Assembly (NCBI GenBank): GCA_964532465.1
Contig: CAZHHX010000013.1
Location: 16,481 to 80,480 of the forward strand
Origin: JAPLKB01 sp964532465
GTDB taxonomy: Bacteria > Desulfobacterota > Syntrophorhabdia > Syntrophorhabdales > Syntrophorhabdaceae
DNA length: 64,000 bases
Direction: 5' to 3'
A program made the translations under genes and the position numbers. The notes under the pieces are model-generated. The model was not told the origin of the DNA. It ran no database searches and saw only the letters and a program-made list of their open reading frames with translations. Positions 7,493-17,352 of the stretch are shown one piece after another (the first letter of the stretch is position 1; each line of letters starts with the position of its first letter).

Positions 7493-8731
7493 TTATATTG
7501 GCTGCCCGAATAACAGGACTTCTTCGATATATTTTTGCAAAGCTTCTACCGACTTCATGGATCTGCGCATCTCTTCCTGCGCTTTCTGGCCAAGCATATC
7601 CGGTCTTATATGATTTGCATCGGAAATATTATTGTTGTTATCCTTACTTTTTTCGATCTGATTCATAATCCTGAAGTTTACAAAGGTAAGGTACGCATCC
7701 GTCAAATTCTTTTCCATTTCCTTTTTTATCACGCCTTTTTCTTTCATTAACCGTATTCTTTTCAATGTGTTTGTTTCATATATGCCGTTTGACAGGGCAA
7801 TCATCCGCACCGATAATATGAGCGGCGCCCAACCGAGAAGTTTTATATTAAGCAGGTCTTTGTATTCGCCGCTCTTCTCAATTCTGAAGTTGCCGAAAAA
7901 GGTGATGGCAGTGGGCATGAGAACTGCCGACTTGATGAAATCTTTCATAATACGGTTATTATCTGTGAGAGATTTGAAAAAAAAGGTCATAACCTCATCA
8001 AGAAGCTTGCTGTTGCCCTTCATGGGACGCGCATCCGTCAGAATTATAACATCAAGATCATCGAAGTCGCCCTTTTCAAGGATGAGTCTGTTTTCCAGTC
8101 TCTTCTTCCATGTCTGAATCGATCCCCTCCATTTCTCGTTGGAGGGCATAACACCGCCCTTGCATTTTTCAAAACCCACATCACTGAGCCTGTCCACAGC
8201 CTTTTTTGAAAATGCTTCATAATATTGCTCAACAATATCCGATTCTTTTTGGCTTTCGCCTGCGTCGTAGACAATCATATTGTCCTGATCTGTCAGCAAT
8301 GTCTGTTCATCGCGGCCTTCGCTTCCGAGCCCGATCCAGACGTATTCTGTCGGGGGCGATCCTGATCCCTGGCTTTTCATTTCTTCTTCTACTAACTGCA
8401 ACACTCTCACGGTTATTGCGTCCCTTACCAAGCGGAAAAGATCATGAACATCAGGAATTGTATGATTATTCAGATAAAATTCTTTTATTCCTTCAACCGA
8501 CTTAAAATGGTAGTTCCTGAGTTTTTCATAAGTTTTTGCCTTTTCAATTTTATTGAACAGACGCGATGAAATATTTTTTTCAAAAGTGTTGTAATTTTCC
8601 AGCAGAGTCTGAAGTTTATCCTGCAATGTGGCAAGTATTTTATACCGCTCATGCCTGAGCATAAGCCTGTCCTTCAGAGCATCCTGATTATCGGAAATAT
8701 ATTTTTCTATAATTGAAAAATCAAGCAGCAT
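7493..8731 (-). CDS. DUF294 nucleotidyltransferase-like protein
   Basis: 412 aa. The centre has the DUF294 nucleotidyltransferase signature GSEGRDEQTLLTDQDN near residue 135, related to the GlnD-type active site with acidic metal ligands (TDQDN). The C-terminal part (about residues 270-400) matches the DUF294 substrate-binding helical domain. The N-terminal 120 residues are helical. Family members often also carry cyclic-nucleotide and CBS domains; here the CBS part is the next gene. The substrate is unknown, and protein nucleotidylation or signalling is only inferred. Start ATG 8731 has a plausible GGAG upstream. Confidence 0.85.
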   Translation of the reverse strand: MLLDFSIIEKYISDNQDALKDRLMLRHERYKILATLQDKLQTLLENYNTFEKNISSRLFNKIEKAKTYEKLRNYHFKSVEGIKEFYLNNHTIPDVHDLFRLVRDAITVRVLQLVEEEMKSQGSGSPPTEYVWIGLGSEGRDEQTLLTDQDNMIVYDAGESQKESDIVEQYYEAFSKKAVDRLSDVGFEKCKGGVMPSNEKWRGSIQTWKKRLENRLILEKGDFDDLDVIILTDARPMKGNSKLLDEVMTFFFKSLTDNNRIMKDFIKSAVLMPTAITFFGNFRIEKSGEYKDLLNIKLLGWAPLILSVRMIALSNGIYETNTLKRIRLMKEKGVIKKEMEKNLTDAYLTFVNFRIMNQIEKSKDNNNNISDANHIRPDMLGQKAQEEMRRSMKSVEALQKYIEEVLLFGQPI

Positions 8732-8766
8732 TTATTCTCCTGATAATGTTTATGGGCAGCATGGGA

Positions 8767-11448
8767 TTATTTCCCCGCAAGCCCCTCCAGAACCTTCCTG
8801 CTTTCCGTCAGTTTATCTTTTTTTTCCCGTAAAACATTATAATTCAACTCATTTTTGTTTATGACATCAGGCGGAGCCTTCTCCCTGAAAGAAGCATTGT
8901 TCAGCTTATGAAAGACCCTTGCCATCTCTTCTTCTATCTTTGCCAGTTCCTTATCTATTCTTGCCAGTTCCTTAGGCGCGTCTATGAGGTCTTTTAGGGG
9001 AACAAATATTTCGACTCCTTTATATATGCCGACAGCGGACTTTTCCGGCGCTTCGCCGTTTATAAAAACAAGTTCCCCGATCTTTGCCAACTCCTTGATA
9101 TAATATCCGTATTCTTCAAGGAGGCTCCGGTTGCCGTTTGCGCGGATCATGGCTTCAACTTTTACATTCGGCGCGATCCCTGTTTCACCCCTGATATTCC
9201 TGATTACATCAATAATCCCCATAATAATGTCCATACCGGCTTCACTCTTTTCATCCACCTGTGCTTCATTATATACGGGAAAGGCTGAAACCATAATGCT
9301 CTCATGCAATTCCCCTTTGTCCGCTGCCGAATGGGAATCCGCAGGGGGACGATGGGGCAGTTTCTGATATATCTCCTCGGTAATAAAGGGCATAATAGGG
9401 TGCAGGAGTTTCAATATATCCGTCAGTGTATTATTGAGCACTTCTTTTGTGGCATTGCTGTCGTAGAGGGTAACTTTCCCGTAGAGGTTCGGCTTAATAA
9501 GCTCAAGATACCAGTCACAGAACTCATGCCAGATAAAATTATACAATGTATTTGCGGCTTCATTAAACTTATAGGCATCAAGGCTTTCCGTCACTTCGCG
9601 GATAACCTTTTGCGCCCTTGAACGTATCCATTTATCCGGAAGAAATGGTGGAGTTACATCAGATTTTTCAGATACTGACGGCATATCTTCAAGAAACGTC
9701 AGGGCAAGCCTGGAGGCATTCCATACCTTATTCGCAAAGTTTCTCACTCCTTCAATCCGCTCCTCGGAAAGAAGTATGTCCCTGCCCTGGGCAGCAAGCA
9801 TGGTAAGTGAAAACCTGAACGCGTCTGTTCCGTATTCATCAATTATAATAAGAGGGTCAATAACATTGCCCTTTGATTTACTCATTTTTTTGCCCTCGGC
9901 ATCCCTCACAAGAGCATGGATATATACTTCCCTGAAGGGCACATCTCCCATAAATTTGATGCCCATCATAATCATGCGCGCTACCCAGAAGAAGAGGATA
10001 TCAAAACCCGTTATAAGGAGTGATGTGGGGTAATAAGTCTTCAGATCATCTGTTTTTTCAGGCCAGCCGAGAGTGGTAAAAGGCCAGAGACCTGAAGAAA
10101 ACCATGTGTCAAGCACATCGGATTCCTGCCTCAGTCCGCTCTTGCATTCGCTGCATGTATGAGGATCGTCTACAGCGACGTACATCTTCCCGCAGTTGTC
10201 GCAGTACCAGACAGGTATCCTGTGGCCCCACCATATCTGCCTTGATATGCACCAGTCGCGTATGTTTTCCATCCATTCAAAGTAAACCTTTTCCCACATT
10301 TCAGGAATAATCCTGACTTTATGAGCCTTTACCGCCTCAATTGCCGGTTCTGCCAGAGGCTTCATTTTCAGGAACCACTGTTTCGACAATGTGGGCTCCA
10401 CAACTGTTTTGCACCGGTAGCATTTTCCTACACCCAGCGCGTAAGGTTCAATCTTTTCAAAAAGACCCTCCCTTTCAAGTTCCTCAACAACCTTTTCTCT
10501 GCATTCGAATCTGTCCATACCGGCATAATGGACAGCGTTTTCGTTCATATTTCCGTCATCATCCATTACCTTTACTATGGAAAGATTGTGTCTCTTTCCT
10601 ATCTCGAAGTCGTTTATGTCATGAGCAGGGGTAACTTTCAAAACACCTGTACCAAAGGAAACATCAACATAACTATCACCGATAACAGGGATTTTTTTAT
10701 TTGCTAAGGGAAGTATTACAAACTTGCCGATATGCTGTTTATACCTTTCGTCGTCGGGGTTGACGGCAACGGCAGTATCTCCGAACATTGTTTCCGGTCT
10801 GGTAGTAGCGACAATCAAATGCCCCTTACCTTCCGCCAGGGGATATCTGATATGGTACAGGTAACCCTTTGTCTCTTCATGTTCAGCTTCAAGGTCGGAA
10901 AGCGCGGTTTTGCATCTGGGGCACCAGTTTATAATATAATCGCCCTGATAAATGAGTCCTTCGTTGAAAAGTCTTACAAAGACTTCACGAACAGCCCTTG
11001 ATAACCCTTCATCCATAGTAAAGCGCTCTCTGGACCAGTCACATGACGAACCAAGTCTCTTCAACTGGTCAATTATAATCCCTCCGGAATGCTCCTTCCA
11101 CTCCCAGACTCTTTCTACAAACCTTTCCCTTCCGAGGGACTCGCGGCTCAACCCTTCTTTTACAAGCTCTCTCTCCACAACATTCTGGGTTGCAATGCCT
11201 GCATGATCCGTACCCGGCACCCAGAGTGTATTAAAACCTGACATCCTCTTGAATCTCACAATAACATCCTGCAGGGTATTATTCAACGCGTGACCCATAT
11301 GCAGCATACCGGTAACATTCGGCGGCGGTATAACTATTGAAAACGGTGGTTTTGAAGCATGGCTGTCTGCTGTGAAAAAACCTTTTTTTATCCAGGATGC
11401 ATACCATTCCTCTTCTATTCTGTGCGGGTCATAAACTTTGTCCATCAT
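8767..11448 (-). CDS. valS: Valine--tRNA ligase
   Basis: 893 aa, normal for class Ia ValRS. It has the HIGH motif as HMGH (residues 50-53) after PPPNVTGML, the CP1 editing domain with NWCPRCKTALSDLE and GTGVLKVTPAHD, and the KMSKS loop near residue 530 (GKKMSKSKGN). A helical anticodon-binding domain and the valyl-specific C-terminal coiled coil (roughly 820-890, Lys/Glu rich) complete it. Start ATG 11448 follows GGGAGTTG. The DUF294/CBS genes lie 35 bases downstream on the same strand and may be cotranscribed. Confidence 0.98.
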   Translation of the reverse strand: MMDKVYDPHRIEEEWYASWIKKGFFTADSHASKPPFSIVIPPPNVTGMLHMGHALNNTLQDVIVRFKRMSGFNTLWVPGTDHAGIATQNVVERELVKEGLSRESLGRERFVERVWEWKEHSGGIIIDQLKRLGSSCDWSRERFTMDEGLSRAVREVFVRLFNEGLIYQGDYIINWCPRCKTALSDLEAEHEETKGYLYHIRYPLAEGKGHLIVATTRPETMFGDTAVAVNPDDERYKQHIGKFVILPLANKKIPVIGDSYVDVSFGTGVLKVTPAHDINDFEIGKRHNLSIVKVMDDDGNMNENAVHYAGMDRFECREKVVEELEREGLFEKIEPYALGVGKCYRCKTVVEPTLSKQWFLKMKPLAEPAIEAVKAHKVRIIPEMWEKVYFEWMENIRDWCISRQIWWGHRIPVWYCDNCGKMYVAVDDPHTCSECKSGLRQESDVLDTWFSSGLWPFTTLGWPEKTDDLKTYYPTSLLITGFDILFFWVARMIMMGIKFMGDVPFREVYIHALVRDAEGKKMSKSKGNVIDPLIIIDEYGTDAFRFSLTMLAAQGRDILLSEERIEGVRNFANKVWNASRLALTFLEDMPSVSEKSDVTPPFLPDKWIRSRAQKVIREVTESLDAYKFNEAANTLYNFIWHEFCDWYLELIKPNLYGKVTLYDSNATKEVLNNTLTDILKLLHPIMPFITEEIYQKLPHRPPADSHSAADKGELHESIMVSAFPVYNEAQVDEKSEAGMDIIMGIIDVIRNIRGETGIAPNVKVEAMIRANGNRSLLEEYGYYIKELAKIGELVFINGEAPEKSAVGIYKGVEIFVPLKDLIDAPKELARIDKELAKIEEEMARVFHKLNNASFREKAPPDVINKNELNYNVLREKKDKLTESRKVLEGLAGK

Positions 11449-11524
11449 ATATCAACTCCCTTATTAATTACGAAATTTCAATTACCCCGATTTTGTCGGG
11501 ATTAAGCATTGTGTTTCCCCGGTT

Positions 11525-12568
11525 TCATCCCGGTATGTTCCACGGCAGAGGAAGAAAAAACTTTTCAAAGAGGCTGAAGGCGTACCTGTCCGACATGCCT
11601 GCAATAAAGTCGCGCACACACGCTTCCGGTTCATCATAAAAATCATCTCTGCCTGTTTCTGCGAGCAGCGCAGCGGGGTTCTCCATAAAATAAAAATAGA
11701 GGTCCTTTATTATCCTGGAACATTTTATAAAATCATCATGAACAATGTGACTGTCATAGACCTTTTCGTACAAAAAGGTTCTGAGCTTTACCATATGGCG
11801 CCCAAGCTCTTCGCCGAGACTTACACTCAAACCATCCTGCTTCATAGTTTCAGCGATTACCCCCCGAACCATGGTGTCAATCCTGTCCGAGGTTGCATTG
11901 CCTAAAAATTTCCTGCTGTCTTCGGGCAAATCTTCTTCTTTGATGACATTGCCTCTTATAGCGTCATCAATATCGTGGTTTATATAGGCAATTATATCTG
12001 AAGCCCTGACAACTTCAGCTTCTCTGGTGGCAGGCTTATCCGTTTCACCCCTTGAAATAATCTCTCCCTTGCCTTTTGAATGCTTCAATATGCCGTCTCT
12101 TACCTCAAAGGTAAGATTCAGTCCTTCGCCCTCTCTTTCAAGAAGATCGACAACCCTGAGACTTTGTTCGTAATGCCTGAAACCGCCCGTATGTATCTCA
12201 TTCAAAACAGCTTCTCCTGCGTGACCGAAAGGCGTATGCCCAAGATCATGGCCAAGGGCAATGGCTTCAACCAGATCTTCATTGAGAAAAAGGGCTCTCG
12301 CGATTGTTCTGGCAATCTGCGAGACCTCAAGCGTATGAGTAAGCCTTGTCCTGTAATGGTCTCCTGTAGGCGACAGAAAAACCTGTGTCTTGTGCTTGAG
12401 CCTCCTGAATGATTTGCTGTGTATGATCCGATCTCTGTCATGCTGGAATGCCGGTCTTATATCGCATTCAGCTTCTTCCTTCAGCCTGCCCTTTGTTTTG
12501 CTGCTTTTCTGGGCAAAGGGCGACAGGATTATCTCTTCCTTTTGCTCTAATTTATTTCTGATATTCAT
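11525..12568 (-). CDS. dGTP triphosphohydrolase-like HD protein
   Basis: 347 aa. It belongs to the deoxyguanosinetriphosphate triphosphohydrolase-like HD family, which cleaves dNTPs to nucleoside and triphosphate. Metal-binding HD motifs are visible: H in RTRLTHTLEVSQ, HD in IALGHDLGHTPFGH and a later D in SDIIAYINHDIDDA. I place the start at ATG 12568 (MNIRNKLEQKEEIILSPFA), since family members begin with this kind of MNIREQLE segment. The longer frame from 12601 adds 11 residues without homology. No clear ribosome binding site serves either start. It lies upstream of valS on the same strand. Confidence 0.9.
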   Translation of the reverse strand: MNIRNKLEQKEEIILSPFAQKSSKTKGRLKEEAECDIRPAFQHDRDRIIHSKSFRRLKHKTQVFLSPTGDHYRTRLTHTLEVSQIARTIARALFLNEDLVEAIALGHDLGHTPFGHAGEAVLNEIHTGGFRHYEQSLRVVDLLEREGEGLNLTFEVRDGILKHSKGKGEIISRGETDKPATREAEVVRASDIIAYINHDIDDAIRGNVIKEEDLPEDSRKFLGNATSDRIDTMVRGVIAETMKQDGLSVSLGEELGRHMVKLRTFLYEKVYDSHIVHDDFIKCSRIIKDLYFYFMENPAALLAETGRDDFYDEPEACVRDFIAGMSDRYAFSLFEKFFLPLPWNIPG

Positions 12569-12601
12569 TTTTTTAAAACCCGCAAGACCGAATCCAGGCA
12601 T

Positions 12602-13060
12602 ACAGGATTATCTTCAATCTAATTCAAAAACAGGAATGTAATCTCTGCGAATAAAAAACCCGCATATGCTGAGAGAAATTTTTTCAGTTCTTCGTCTTCA
12701 ATATCCCCTATACCTGCACGGGATAATTAATTTATCTTTTCAGATAACTAATTTATCACAAGAAAATGACTAAAGCAATAAAACGATTGAAAAATCCGGC
12801 CAGGGATATCCTCACAACACCTTGACCTCCGAACCTGTGAAATAATCCCATTTTGGTCGTCTCTCCGGTGGAAACCGGAGTCCAGACTACTCGTAAGTTT
12901 TTGTAATTTACTGGATTCCTGCGCTTGTACCCTTCAGGGGATTCGCCGGAATGACAGACAAGAGCCTGAAACCAATTATTTCACACGTTCTGCGGCGTAT
13001 TATGCGCTATGGGTTTGAAGAACATATTTTAGAATATAGCAGCCGGAGGGTTTCTTAGTA
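12602..13060. other. Intergenic region with a degraded palindromic repeat
   Basis: No gene is supported here. Around 12908-12962 the sequence GGATTCCTGCG, a short loop, then CGCCGGAATGACAG resembles the REP-like CATTCCCGCG...CGGGAATCC palindromes at 38-40 kb, so it is probably a decayed member. The rest is AT-rich with no clear structure. Confidence 0.5.
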
Positions 13061-13063
13061 TGG

Positions 13064-13069
13064 TATAAT
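13064..13069 (+). promoter_or_regulatory. Likely -10 box for the WYL regulator
   Basis: TATAAT lies 9 bases before ATG 13079. If used, transcription would begin within 3-5 bases of this ATG, giving an almost leaderless mRNA, or translation would start at the next in-frame ATG (13121). A -35 box is not obvious. Confidence 0.45.
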
Positions 13070-13078
13070 CGAAAGAGC

Positions 13079-14062
13079 ATGAAACTGCCGGAAACAACAA
13101 AAGCTTCAAAGCCTGTTGGTATGTCTGAGAAGATTATCAGGCTTCTTGAGATTTATACTCTTATTGCCCGGAAGGAATACCCTTCTGTAAAATCTTTAAG
13201 AGAGCGTTTTCATGTTTCAGAAAGAACCCTTTACAGATATCTTGAATTGATAAATATCGTTGATGCCATCCAGTACGACCACGAGAAAGAAGGGTATATA
13301 TTTACCCAGGGGGATAGAATAAAAAAGCTTATCCTTTCGCAGGATGAATTAATCACTCTTTTCTCTGCCGGTCAGGCTGTTTCTGCACTGGGGACATCCT
13401 TTCAGAAAAACTTTCAGAATCTTATCAATCGGATGTTTCTCACCCCCGGAAAAACACTTCAGGAAGAGACGCGAATCATTATAAAAACACCTGCGCCGGT
13501 CATTACAGAGAAGACTGATGCTGTGCTGAAAGCAATCTCTGTTTCCATGAATGAAAAGAGGTCAATAGAAATAACTTACCGGTCCAGGCAATCAAAAACA
13601 ATTGGCGCGAGGATCGTCGATCCCTACGGACTTATCTATTATGAAGGCATCTGGATTATGATCGGCTTTTGCCACAAGAGGAAAGAAATCCGCAGCTTTG
13701 CCGTTGACCGGGTCCTGGAAATTAAGGAACGCTATCTCTATTTCGAATTGTTGAAGGATTTTGACCTCAATACTTACCTGTCCAATACATGGGGCATCAT
13801 TAACGGCAAAGAAGTAAAAATAAAAGTAAAGTTTAATGCGAAAGTTGCCGATTATATTATCAGGAAAGAGAAGTGGCACTCGTCGGAAAAGAGGAATATC
13901 CTTCCCTGCGGTGATGTTGAACTCTCATTTACCATTGCCGGCACCGATGAAATAAAGCGGTGGATTTATTCCTGGCTTCCGAACGTGGAGGTTATCAAAC
14001 CGGAATGGTTCAGAAAACAAATTCAGAAAGAACTCTCCGAATCAGCCCGGGGTCATTTGTAG
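13079..14062 (+). CDS. HTH-WYL domain transcriptional regulator
   Basis: 327 aa. The N-terminus carries a winged helix-turn-helix of the HTH_11/DeoR type (residues about 15-75, with SLRERFHVSERTLYRYLELI). A WYL domain follows (about 150-220), with the WYL-equivalent positions around YGLIYYEGIWIMIGFCHKR and the conserved IRSFAVDRVLEI. A C-terminal WCX region ends the protein. WYL domains sense nucleic acids or small ligands and often regulate stress or defence genes. Two small genes follow in the same direction, but the link is unproven. The start may be ATG 13079 (near-leaderless) or ATG 13121. Confidence 0.88.
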   Translation: MKLPETTKASKPVGMSEKIIRLLEIYTLIARKEYPSVKSLRERFHVSERTLYRYLELINIVDAIQYDHEKEGYIFTQGDRIKKLILSQDELITLFSAGQAVSALGTSFQKNFQNLINRMFLTPGKTLQEETRIIIKTPAPVITEKTDAVLKAISVSMNEKRSIEITYRSRQSKTIGARIVDPYGLIYYEGIWIMIGFCHKRKEIRSFAVDRVLEIKERYLYFELLKDFDLNTYLSNTWGIINGKEVKIKVKFNAKVADYIIRKEKWHSSEKRNILPCGDVELSFTIAGTDEIKRWIYSWLPNVEVIKPEWFRKQIQKELSESARGHL

Positions 14063-14206
14063 CCCCCTTCCATTTCTATTCCTGTTTTAATCCGAAATTA
14101 AAAAATAAAAACTTAAAATATTTTTTCTCACTGACATACTGTTGTCACCCCCCTTTGATAAAATTACATATGTTTCAAGACCGGCAATATAAAAGAGGTG
14201 AACATT

Positions 14207-14398
14207 ATGCCGCTATACGCATTCATGGTACAAGACGCATGGAGGATTGTTGACGCGTTTAACCTGAAGGACGCGTTGCAGGAAGCATGCATTAAAAAAG
14301 GTGACGAATATGAACTCATGGGAGAAGAAGATTTTGAATATATGTGCTTTTTGTCAGCAGGCGCCGGCGAAACGCTCAACGGCTCGCCGGGAACATAA
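14207..14398 (+). CDS. Hypothetical 63-aa protein
   Basis: ATG 14207 is preceded by AGAGGTG at optimal spacing, which argues for a real gene. The product (MPLYAFMVQDAWRIVDAFNL..., then KKGDEYELMGEEDFEYMCFL) is soluble and acidic in its second half, with no signal peptide. I do not recognise a family. It lies 145 bases downstream of the WYL regulator. Confidence 0.6.
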   Translation: MPLYAFMVQDAWRIVDAFNLKDALQEACIKKGDEYELMGEEDFEYMCFLSAGAGETLNGSPGT

Positions 14399-14490
14399 CA
14401 GGTTTCATACGGCACAGAGGAAACAGATTGGAGTAATCGGCATGTTTTATGCAATAAAAAAGAAACAAATTGCAGTAAACGGGAGGACAT

Positions 14491-14703
14491 ATGTATAAGA
14501 CCATTTCTTGTATTTTATTTATCCTGTTTATCCTGGTTTCGGCTACTGACTTACAGGCCCCTGAGATTACAGCCCGCGATATCCTCGGGTTTGACGCATA
14601 CCGGGTTGCCGAAAACAGCTCAATCCAGGACAAAGACGGCGCTGTCAAGGGGTGGATTTGCGGAAACACCGTCTATGATGCACAGTGGAATGTAAGGCAT
14701 TAA
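14491..14703 (+). CDS. Small exported protein, function unknown
   Basis: 70 aa. ATG 14491 follows GGGAGG with good spacing. The first 22 residues (MYKTISCILFILFILVSATD) form a clear signal peptide with likely cleavage after LQA. The mature part is about 48 residues and contains a single Cys (WICGNTVYDAQWN). I recognise no family. Confidence 0.65.
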   Translation: MYKTISCILFILFILVSATDLQAPEITARDILGFDAYRVAENSSIQDKDGAVKGWICGNTVYDAQWNVRH

Positions 14704-14834
14704 GACATTTTCAATGTTCCACAAGCACCATTTTTAAGCCTGCCCAGGAGATGGGTATCAGCTTGTGGGTGATCCTGAAGCGAAGGGAGATTAATCTTCT
14801 CTGAAAAATAACAATCAGGCACCGTTGCTTATCT

Positions 14835-14917
14835 CAATAGAAAATATGAGATAATTCGATGACAATAGAAGGATGAAATTCCAACGATTTCTACATAAAG
14901 ATTTGTATTTTCTATTG
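14835..14917. repeat. 12-bp inverted repeat upstream of the type III R-M island
   Basis: CAATAGAAAATA (14835-14846) and TATTTTCTATTG (14906-14917) are perfect inverted copies 59 bases apart. They sit in the otherwise empty gap 14704-14975 before the mod gene. They could be operator half-sites or the edge of the island. Confidence 0.5.
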
Positions 14918-14975
14918 TAAAGGGGTAGAATTTTTATTCTGACATTTTGGAAAGACATGTTAAAATAGCGTAATT

Positions 14976-15170
14976 ATGAATGATGATGACAGAAAGAGGA
15001 TTATCGAACTGCTTGAGGCAGGAAAACCCATACCTGAGATCTATAAGTCAAGGCTGTTCCCATCGGGGGACAAAGAATATATAGAGGTTACGAAGGAATA
15101 CCAGCTTGTTTATAAAGGAAAGGGGCGGAAGGAAGATATCATTGCCGATACAGGAGGTAAGGGGCTTTAA
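14976..15170 (+). pseudogene. N-terminal fragment of type III methyltransferase (frameshifted from mod)
   Basis: The 64-codon frame from ATG 14976 (MNDDDRKRIIELLEAGKPIP...YQLVYKGKGRKEDIIADT) matches the usual N-terminus of type III Mod proteins. It then runs out of frame (GGKGL, stop). The expected continuation LPIQEVRGFN is present in the +1 frame of the overlapping ORF. The break lies in TTGCCGATACA (15142-15152). If that 11-mer were present twice in tandem, the two parts would join in frame as ...IADTLPIQEVR. Loss of one 11-bp unit would therefore explain the frameshift; an assembly error would explain it too. Confidence 0.75.
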
Positions 15171-17352
15171 TAACGACAATCCTTTCGATGACGGATGGCG
15201 GAATATGCTCATCTTCGGCGATAACCTCATGGCGTTGAAGACCATCTATGAAGATCAGCGGGGAACGAATAAACTCGGTACAAAAAACAAAATCAAGCTC
15301 ATATACATAGATCCCCCCTTTGCCACAAAGCAGGATTTCATGAAGGACAGGGAAAAGGCATACAGGGACAAGATCATCGGCGCACAATTTATAGAGTTCT
15401 TGAGGAAAAGACTAATACTGCTAAGGGAAGTCCTTGCCGATGACGGGAGCATATATGTGCATCTGGATCAAAAAAAGGGACATTATCTTAAGGCTGTATT
15501 AGACGAAGTTTTTGGTGAAACCAGTTTTCTGAACGAAATAATTTGGAAGCGCTTCTCAAGCACTGGCAGTAGCAAGGCGATTTCGAATAAATTTCCAGTT
15601 AATCACGACGTAATCTTTTATTATGTAAAAAGCGAAAACTATAAGTACAAAAAACAATATATGCCATACAGTCAAACATATATGAAACGCTTCAAACATA
15701 AAGATGAGAAAGATTTTTATCGAATCTCCGATCTAAAAAGTTATTCACAGAGCAGGCTTGAACAATTGAGACGAGAAGGAAGAATCCTTGAGCCTAAAAC
15801 CCCCGGTACACATTTTGGATATAAAAGATACGTTGGTGAGTTAGAAGGAATTGTCATGGATGATGTATGGACAGATGTATACGCCATTAATCCAATGGCA
15901 GGAGAAAAGCTACATTATCCTACCCAAAAACCAGAAGAATTAATATCTCGTTTAATGCTTTCTACAACCGTTGAGGGCGATATCATCCTCGACGCTTTTG
16001 CCGGATCAGGCACGACCCTTGCCGTGGCTGAAAAGCTCGGCAGGCGCTGGATCGGGATTGACTGTGGAAAGCTCGCGATCTATACCATTCAGAAAAGGAT
16101 GCTCAATCTCACCACACAGGTCGGCTCTGCAAAAAAGGATGAAAGAAAATCATATGAACGTGTGAATGATTTTGATGAACACGCAAAAAGTTCACAGGGT
16201 ATATTCCTTATCAATGAAAAGGCAAAAAAAGGCGAACTTGAAATAACGGACGGTTTTCTTAATGATCTTCATAAAACAGTCTCTCAAATACAGAAAAAGG
16301 GTGATTTTTCCATCATCTGCCCTGAGGAGAAATTCAAAATAAAGGTCTTTGACGAGGACGAAGAGGGAAGGAAATTTGTTCGGAAAGACAGCATCCGGTA
16401 TGTGATTTCCTTTGTTGAGCCGAAGGAAAAGACAGAAAAGGAAAAACCCTTGAAGGCCAAAGCGTTCACCCTTTTTAACGCAGGCATATATGACAGCAAC
16501 GCCATCCTGAATCTTGACTGGGCTCATTACAGGGAGTTTGTCATCAAACTTTTTGAGGTAAGAGAAGAAAGGCACACGATAAACGGCTTTGCTGTAGACG
16601 GTTATGTCGGTGTCCACAGCGCATACATCTGGGATTACCCGAACCACAAAACATTAAAGCTCGATGAAGGGTATGTGGAATCCCTCCATAAGGTTCTTGG
16701 CGGCAAGGCAGGCGAGAGATTCTATTTGATTGCGCCTGTTATAAGCTTTTCTTTTATGATGGATGAGATAACCCGCGCCGATACAACCTATGTGTTTTTG
16801 AAAGTGCCTATTTCAGTTCTCTACAGGCTGATAGAAAAAGGAGAAATTGGGGCATTCAAACAGCCGGTCTCTGAAAATGATGTGAATGAGGTTATTGACG
16901 CTGTCGGATTTGATTTCATATCTCAGCCAGTGGTTAAAATAGAATGCCTGAGAATGGAACCCCCGAAGATTGATCTTCTGAACAAGGACCAAAAGGACTA
17001 TGTTATACGAATCAAGGAGTTTAAATCAGATACCCTGCTTTCCAGCCCGGAAGATTTTCACAGCTTCGAAACATTGTCCATGGTGCTTGTAGATTATAAT
17101 TTTGACGGCAATGTTTTTAAACTTGAGCAAGTATTATGGGCAGAGGACCTGGTAAATGCAGAACTGAAAAGAAAGGGTATTTCATCAAATCTGAAATTTG
17201 AGGAAAGGGTCAGGGACTGCGACTATCTCGAACTGCGCATCACCGAAGACCAAAAATGGGAAATGATGATGGTAATATTCATAGACAAGTACGGAAATGA
17301 GAAGAAACAGGTCTTTAAAAAAGAGGATTTCAAGGAGGAATGCACATGTTAA
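15106..17352 (+). CDS. mod: Type III R-M DNA methyltransferase (Mod), main frame
   Basis: 748 codons from TTG 15106; the real protein probably began at 14976. It is a beta-class N6-adenine methyltransferase: motif IV DPPF (IDPPFATKQDF) comes first, then the target recognition region, then motif X and motif I FAGSGTT (DAFAGSGTTLAVAEKLGRRW). The C-terminal third is specific to this Mod subgroup. Mod methylates the recognition site and also gives the restriction complex its specificity. Its stop overlaps the mazE-like gene, and res follows after the TA pair. Without the N-terminus the catalytic core is still complete, so partial function is possible. Confidence 0.88.
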   Translation: MFIKERGGRKISLPIQEVRGFNNDNPFDDGWRNMLIFGDNLMALKTIYEDQRGTNKLGTKNKIKLIYIDPPFATKQDFMKDREKAYRDKIIGAQFIEFLRKRLILLREVLADDGSIYVHLDQKKGHYLKAVLDEVFGETSFLNEIIWKRFSSTGSSKAISNKFPVNHDVIFYYVKSENYKYKKQYMPYSQTYMKRFKHKDEKDFYRISDLKSYSQSRLEQLRREGRILEPKTPGTHFGYKRYVGELEGIVMDDVWTDVYAINPMAGEKLHYPTQKPEELISRLMLSTTVEGDIILDAFAGSGTTLAVAEKLGRRWIGIDCGKLAIYTIQKRMLNLTTQVGSAKKDERKSYERVNDFDEHAKSSQGIFLINEKAKKGELEITDGFLNDLHKTVSQIQKKGDFSIICPEEKFKIKVFDEDEEGRKFVRKDSIRYVISFVEPKEKTEKEKPLKAKAFTLFNAGIYDSNAILNLDWAHYREFVIKLFEVREERHTINGFAVDGYVGVHSAYIWDYPNHKTLKLDEGYVESLHKVLGGKAGERFYLIAPVISFSFMMDEITRADTTYVFLKVPISVLYRLIEKGEIGAFKQPVSENDVNEVIDAVGFDFISQPVVKIECLRMEPPKIDLLNKDQKDYVIRIKEFKSDTLLSSPEDFHSFETLSMVLVDYNFDGNVFKLEQVLWAEDLVNAELKRKGISSNLKFEERVRDCDYLELRITEDQKWEMMMVIFIDKYGNEKKQVFKKEDFKEECTC

